From assembly GCA_021159525.1 (NCBI GenBank), contig JAGHEC010000017.1, positions 1-9,273 of the forward strand: a DNA stretch of 9,273 nt. Direction: 5' to 3'. The position numbers and the translations under genes were made by a program. The notes under the pieces were generated by a model. The model was not told where the DNA came from. It saw only the letters and a list, made by a program, of their open reading frames with translations, and ran no database searches. Origin of the DNA: Deltaproteobacteria bacterium. GTDB taxonomy: Bacteria > Desulfobacterota > DSM-4660 > Desulfatiglandales > Desulfatiglandaceae. This document shows, piece by piece, positions 5,600 to 9,273 of the stretch (position 1 is its first letter; each line of letters begins with the position of its first letter).

Positions 5600-8320
5600 C
5601 TAAAAGCCGGGCAGCCTGAACTTCATGGTGACTTCCCCGGTCTGTCTGTCGATCCGGATCATCCGGGCGTCATCATCTGTTGACGTCATCTTCTGACCTG
5701 TAGCCATCTCCATGAGTCCGCCCAAAAACGCCATGCCGGAGTTGAGGACCTGTTCGATCTTTTCAGGCGGCTGACCTGTCAGGAAATGGCCCTTCTCACT
5801 ATCTTTCTCCTGCGCCGGCGTCCCCGCGGGTGCGTCAAGCGGTGAGGGAGCCTCCTCTTCCTCAGCGTCATAGGCCACGGTTCCTTCTTCCTCGGCCATT
5901 GCCTTGGGATTCAGGAAATGAACCGTGTCCTCTGGAATTTCTTCTCCCGGGATCGATTCGGGGGACTGGATCAGCGGTTCCTCGCCCAGCATGTGGCGAA
6001 GCCGGTTGAGCAGCTCAGTGCGCTTCTCATGGGAAAATTCCACCATATCCGGGCCCCCGTCTTCAAAAACCCCTTTGAATAGATCCAGTTTGAGCTGGAT
6101 GCCGGCCAGGATTTTCTCCTCGATGCTGTCCTTGGCGATGAGATTCACAACATTGATGCAGGAGCTTTTTTGACCGATGCGGTTTACCCGGCCGATCCGC
6201 TGGTTCATGCGGGCCGGGCTCCAGGGGAGTTCGAAGTTGATAACGCAGTCTGCGGCCTGGAGATTCAGCCCTGTCCCCCCGGCGTCGGTCGAAAGAAACG
6301 CCTTGCACTCGGGGTTGTGAGTAAACTCGTCGATAAGGCGGTGGCGCTTGTTCACCGGCACTTTGCCGGTCAGTTCCACAAAAGGGATGGATGCCTCGGA
6401 GAGACGCTTGGCAATAAGAAAGGTCATGGTGGTCCATTCACTGAATATCACCACCTTGCGGCCGTTCTGGATTACCAGCTCGTCCAGGATGCCCGAGAGT
6501 TCTTCAAGCTTGGGGGAGATGTTGGTATTGCGGTCAATAAGATAGGTGGAGTTGCAGACCATGCGCATGCGCAGGAGGAGTTCCTGGATCCGCCGTAGGT
6601 CCACAGGTGTGAGAAACTTTTTGTTGATGAGAGGAAGGAGGGCTGACAGATAGCCGTTGTGGAGCTGAGCCTGCTTGGCCGAAAGCTCCAGATAGTAGTT
6701 GTTTACCACCTCTTCCGGGAGATCCGACAGGACCTCCTGCTTTCGCCTGCGGATGACGATCGACCGAAGCTTTTGGTTGAGCAGCTCCAGATTCCGGTAG
6801 CCCAGTATCTTGCCTTTCTTGTGTCTGCTCAACATGAAGTGGTCGGCCGCGAACTTCCACAGGGGGGTCAGAAGGGTTGGCTTCAGGAACTGGACGATGG
6901 AATAGACATCCTCTAATTTGTTCTCCAACGGTGTGCCGGTCAGCACCAGCGCATGTTTCCTGGGGATGCTTTTCACGGCCTCCGCGGTCTTGGTGCTGAA
7001 GTTTTTGATCCGCTGGGCCTCATCCAGAATCACCAGGTCCGGCTTGAACCGTGAAATGACGGTCACGTCCCTCAGGAGGGCCTCGTAGTTGGTGATGGTG
7101 AATAACCTGCCGTTTCCCTGATAAATGGCCCGTCGCTTCAAGGGATTGCCTGCCACGATCACTGCCTTTTCATCGGTGAACCGCTCGATCTCCCGCTTCC
7201 ACTGTTCCTTGAGGGAGGCCAGTGTCACCACCAGCACCTTGTCAAAGCCAAAGATCTCCCGCTTGAGCACGGACAAGGCAATGGCCTGGAGGGTCTTCCC
7301 CAGGCCCATCTCATCCCCGATGAGGGTTGCCCGACGATAGAGTCCGTACTGGATGCCCTTTACCTGGTAAGGATACAGCTTGGCCTTTATCATCTCGAGC
7401 GGAGGGACTTCTTTCCGGGCCAGTTCCTCCACCTGACGCTCCAGCAGGTGGTCGTCCACGCAGTTGAGCACCGTTTCCTGTATCCGGACCCTCTTGTCGC
7501 CCCGAATCTCTCCCAGGAGACGCGGCATCTCCGAAAGATCGTCTTTCAAAAAGGCCCCGTCCTTATCAAAATATTCCAAAATTAGGCTGCCCGTCTTTCC
7601 TAGACTCTTAAGGGAGCGTTCCGTGTAGAGCCTTGGGAGACGGGAGGCGGAATCCCAGTATATATCCACAAAAGGGAACCGTTCCTTTTCCATCCGTTCC
7701 CTTATATGCTTTTTGTTTTTGAGAAGATCGCAGATATGAATGAGGTGCTTGCAGGTATTGAGACCGTTGGTCGCAAAATCAGGGCAGGTGCAGTGGCCCC
7801 GGGTTTCCATGGGGTCATGGACCGTAACCTCATACTGCCTTTTCTTTGCTGTTTCAATCAGATGGACCCCTTTAACCATGTCTCCCAGGGTCACTTTGAA
7901 ATCCTCCTGCCTGGCCCTGTTCTGGCGGTCCTCCAGGGCCTGTGCCCGGATCTCTTCTTCTGTGAGATACGGGTCTATATCCCTTTTGTCCGCTTGGGTT
8001 GAAATGGGTTTTCCGGACGGAGAGGACCGTCGCCACCCCTCGATATGGTCACGCACATCCAGCAGCACGGCGACAGTATGCTTGCACCCCGGCTCGGGAA
8101 AAGGACAGTCGCAGGAATGCGCCAGCCCGTCCTCATTAAGCTGAATGATGACCGCATAGTCCCCGTAATTTCCGTCCACCTCATATTCAAACCGGCCCTT
8201 TTCAAGGTCAGCCTCCATGCAGGCATAGGCCCCGTGTTGATACAGGTTCACGCCCCGTTGAAAAATAATGCCCGAATGGGCGATATGGTTCTTGATGTAG
8301 TCGGAAGACAAGACGACCAT
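5600..8320 (-). CDS. Snf2/Rad54-family ATPase (DEAD/DEAH-like helicase) with two SWIM zinc motifs
   Basis: Protein of 906 residues. Two N-terminal SWIM motifs (CxC...CxH) are visible: Cys70/Cys72/Cys79/His81 (CDCPFPEPGCKH) and Cys177/Cys179/Cys190/His192 (CTCPDFATNGLNTCKH). The Snf2 motor follows: Walker A GDEMGLGKT (335-343), DEAQ box (433-436, with RIKN), TGTPLEN (461-467), IVIRRRKQEVLSDLP (521-535), STDAGGTGLNLQ (677-688) and QRIGRVNRIGQ (707-717). All key motor residues are present. An acidic, Pro/Ala-rich linker (about 785-845) leads to a small C-terminal segment ending TGEVTMKFRLPGF. Such proteins translocate on double-stranded DNA and remodel protein-DNA complexes; bacterial members are often linked to transcription recycling or DNA repair. 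ATG 8320 has AAAGGAG six bases upstream. The gene stands alone, converging on sirC, with long repeats of the same orientation on both sides. Its precise role is unknown. Confidence 0.93.
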   Translation of the reverse strand: MVVLSSDYIKNHIAHSGIIFQRGVNLYQHGAYACMEADLEKGRFEYEVDGNYGDYAVIIQLNEDGLAHSCDCPFPEPGCKHTVAVLLDVRDHIEGWRRSSPSGKPISTQADKRDIDPYLTEEEIRAQALEDRQNRARQEDFKVTLGDMVKGVHLIETAKKRQYEVTVHDPMETRGHCTCPDFATNGLNTCKHLIHICDLLKNKKHIRERMEKERFPFVDIYWDSASRLPRLYTERSLKSLGKTGSLILEYFDKDGAFLKDDLSEMPRLLGEIRGDKRVRIQETVLNCVDDHLLERQVEELARKEVPPLEMIKAKLYPYQVKGIQYGLYRRATLIGDEMGLGKTLQAIALSVLKREIFGFDKVLVVTLASLKEQWKREIERFTDEKAVIVAGNPLKRRAIYQGNGRLFTITNYEALLRDVTVISRFKPDLVILDEAQRIKNFSTKTAEAVKSIPRKHALVLTGTPLENKLEDVYSIVQFLKPTLLTPLWKFAADHFMLSRHKKGKILGYRNLELLNQKLRSIVIRRRKQEVLSDLPEEVVNNYYLELSAKQAQLHNGYLSALLPLINKKFLTPVDLRRIQELLLRMRMVCNSTYLIDRNTNISPKLEELSGILDELVIQNGRKVVIFSEWTTMTFLIAKRLSEASIPFVELTGKVPVNKRHRLIDEFTHNPECKAFLSTDAGGTGLNLQAADCVINFELPWSPARMNQRIGRVNRIGQKSSCINVVNLIAKDSIEEKILAGIQLKLDLFKGVFEDGGPDMVEFSHEKRTELLNRLRHMLGEEPLIQSPESIPGEEIPEDTVHFLNPKAMAEEEGTVAYDAEEEEAPSPLDAPAGTPAQEKDSEKGHFLTGQPPEKIEQVLNSGMAFLGGLMEMATGQKMTSTDDDARMIRIDRQTGEVTMKFRLPGF

Positions 8321-8394
8321 GGTGCACTCCTTTCATTGGTTAGACAATAGGGATGCTTCAGCAAACTCCGGCTCATTATCAATAGAATGTAATC

Positions 8395-8626
8395 GCTCAA
8401 TAAATAGTGGCAGGAGGGTTTTTCTGACGCGACTGCCGGGAGGGCGGCGTCTCTTTGTGACTTATCAGTGGGGGAAGCCGCAGCTCGACGAAGACGAGCA
8501 TGCTAAGGGGGGGGCGAGTGTCCCCCGCAGATAAGTCACTCAAGAGACCGGCCCGGAGGCCCGGAGCACAAGAAAAATCATCCTGCCCCGGCACTAGGTT
8601 TGCTGTTATCCCGCGAATTATTGAGC
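8395..8626 (+). repeat. Palindromic intergenic repeat, long form (copy B)
   Basis: Same orientation as copy A and by eye identical to it at close to nine in ten positions. Ends are GCTCAATAA (8395-8403) and TTATTGAGC (8618-8626); a shared GTAAT precedes the left end and GCTGAT-CGAT-like sequence follows the right end in both copies. The central module (8444-8559, about 116 bp) keeps the long palindrome, but the small apical hairpin is damaged (GTCGAG in A is GACGAG here) and the tract after it has changed length. It lies about 75 bp upstream of the Snf2 start codon, so it may sit within or next to that gene's promoter region. Confidence 0.88.
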
Positions 8627-9162
8627 TGATACGATAGAATCGCCTTCAAGTCAAGTCAGGCCCCCCTTGGATTGCAATCAAAGGGTCAGATTCTCGCCTA
8701 TCCCGGACTGTTGAGAAAGACAGACTGAAGGTGACCGAGGACATCATTGTGCGGGGGGCAGGCGATCTAACCCCCTGGATAAAAGGGTAAACTCCAAGGA
8801 ATACGGGTAAACGGCCAACATCATTGAGCTATTACCTTGGGTCCACGTGTATCCTTTTTAAATCTTGATAGATTTACATTCTTGGCAAGGTCACTAAAGA
8901 AGCCAACTGGTTCTGCGTGACTGCATTGATGAAACAAGGGGCTTCGGAAAAAAGATTCAGGAAAAGGAGATAAGCGGGATGAACTAAAAGCCTTTTCCCA
9001 CTTCTTGAAACTTCCCTGTTACTTACAGTCCTCAACATCTATGCCCGTAATCGTTTTTTGTGGCTGATCACTGAGCTCACTTATTTTCACGGAGCGCACC
9101 GGAATAAAAATCCAGAGCAGCGATTCGTTAGCAAAACCTCTTGGAAGAAAGGTGTCAGTTGG
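8627..9162. other. Gene-free stretch
   Basis: No open frame here has a convincing start, ribosome binding site or recognisable protein. A short frame at 9058-9240 starts with TTG and has no family signature, and its 3' half lies over the gene end on the opposite strand. A near-perfect 22-bp palindrome is centred on GATTGCAATC (8664-8685), and an isolated repeat end lies at 8824-8836. AAAAGGAGA at about 8963 precedes only a two-codon frame (ATG AAC TAA). The stretch looks like degraded or repeat-derived DNA. Confidence 0.5.
8824..8836 (-). repeat. Isolated end of the palindromic repeat
   Basis: ATTGAGCTATTAC is the exact complement of GTAATAGCTCAAT, the left boundary of copy A (5173-5185), including the GTAAT outside the terminal inverted repeat. 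No further repeat sequence is visible around it. A 13-bp exact match to an element end is unlikely by chance in 9 kb. It may be the remnant of a fourth copy, or the outer end of a larger unit that includes copy B. Confidence 0.5.
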
Positions 9163-9273
9163 CTATTTGAATCCGTGTTCTTTGTGTTTCATCGCGATAT
9201 TCCCAGCCAAATTCTCAAGGGCTTTAAAATCAGCCTCTGACGGCGATCCTTTGCAAAGAACAGGTTCGATAAC
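9163..9273 (-). CDS. C-terminal end of a probable flavodoxin-type protein (partial, runs off the window)
   Basis: The minus strand is open for 36 codons from the window edge to TAG at 9163-9165. It reads GSPSEADFKALENLAGNIA in its middle and ends KHKEHGFK. The pattern of a small residue plus Pro, acidic residues, then an amphipathic helix is what flavodoxin domains show in their last strand and helix (G-x-P-x-E-x-D-x-x-x-x-x-x-L-G/A-x-x-I-A). With only the last 36 residues visible, the family is a guess; that it is a real coding end is more secure, because the composition and helix periodicity look natural. It may be a free-standing flavodoxin, a flavodoxin-like NADPH reductase, or the tail of an A-type flavoprotein. 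Confidence 0.5.
   Translation of the reverse strand, partial: VIEPVLCKGSPSEADFKALENLAGNIAMKHKEHGFK

Noticed and set aside
5121..5619. Open frames across copy A and similar ones across copies B and C, with matching translations such as INRGRRVFLTRLPGG
   Set aside because: The similarity follows from repeated DNA. The frames have no ribosome binding site, end at different points, and the sequence is better explained by inverted-repeat structure.
2740..8626. CRISPR array
   Set aside because: The repeats are three, far apart, in mixed orientation and over 100 bp long, with no regular spacers or cas genes.
9058..9240. 60-codon plus-strand frame starting with TTG
   Set aside because: No ribosome binding site or family signature. 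Its 3' half overlaps the convincing minus-strand gene end at 9163-9273.

Overview
The window looks like part of a chromosome from a sulfate-reducing or related deltaproteobacterium (Desulfobacterota). This is an inference from gene content: a stand-alone precorrin-2 dehydrogenase, a paired DUF35 / SCP-x-type thiolase, a COG1032-like radical SAM protein, and G+C-rich genes carrying scattered short palindromic repeats. No rRNA, tRNA, CRISPR array or transposase was recognised.

Layout. 1-1016 (+): an HD-domain hydrolase gene, visibly more A+T-rich than its surroundings, runs straight into the C-terminal half of a LysR-type regulator that has lost its DNA-binding part. 1076-2674 (-): a two-gene unit made of a thiolase-like gene and a DUF35 zinc-ribbon/OB-fold gene, the usual partner of such thiolases. 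The thiolase reads at full family length in one frame except for one in-frame TGA at 2408-2410, which is followed by a perfect 7-bp hairpin. 2675-3143: divergent intergenic region holding a short palindromic repeat (copy C) and the upstream region of the next gene. 3144-5108 (+): a radical SAM protein, then a SirC-like precorrin-2 dehydrogenase. 5109-5599: convergent intergenic region with a 231-bp palindromic repeat (copy A). 5600-8320 (-): a 906-residue Snf2-family ATPase with two SWIM zinc motifs. 8321-9162: a long gene-free region with a second long repeat (copy B) and an isolated 13-bp copy of the repeat end. 9163-9273 (-): the last 36 codons of a gene that is probably a flavodoxin-type protein.

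The most interesting structure is the repeat family. Copies A and B (about 231 bp) and C (118 bp, opposite strand) share both ends. A and B carry an extra module of about 113-116 bp, itself a long palindrome, placed exactly at the apex of the short form's hairpin. A and B lie in the same orientation on either side of the Snf2 gene. The genes do not form one pathway. The left third looks like a decaying acyl-CoA metabolism locus disturbed by recombination, the middle is housekeeping (siroheme/heme precursor synthesis), and the right part is a solitary Snf2 ATPase bracketed by repeats.
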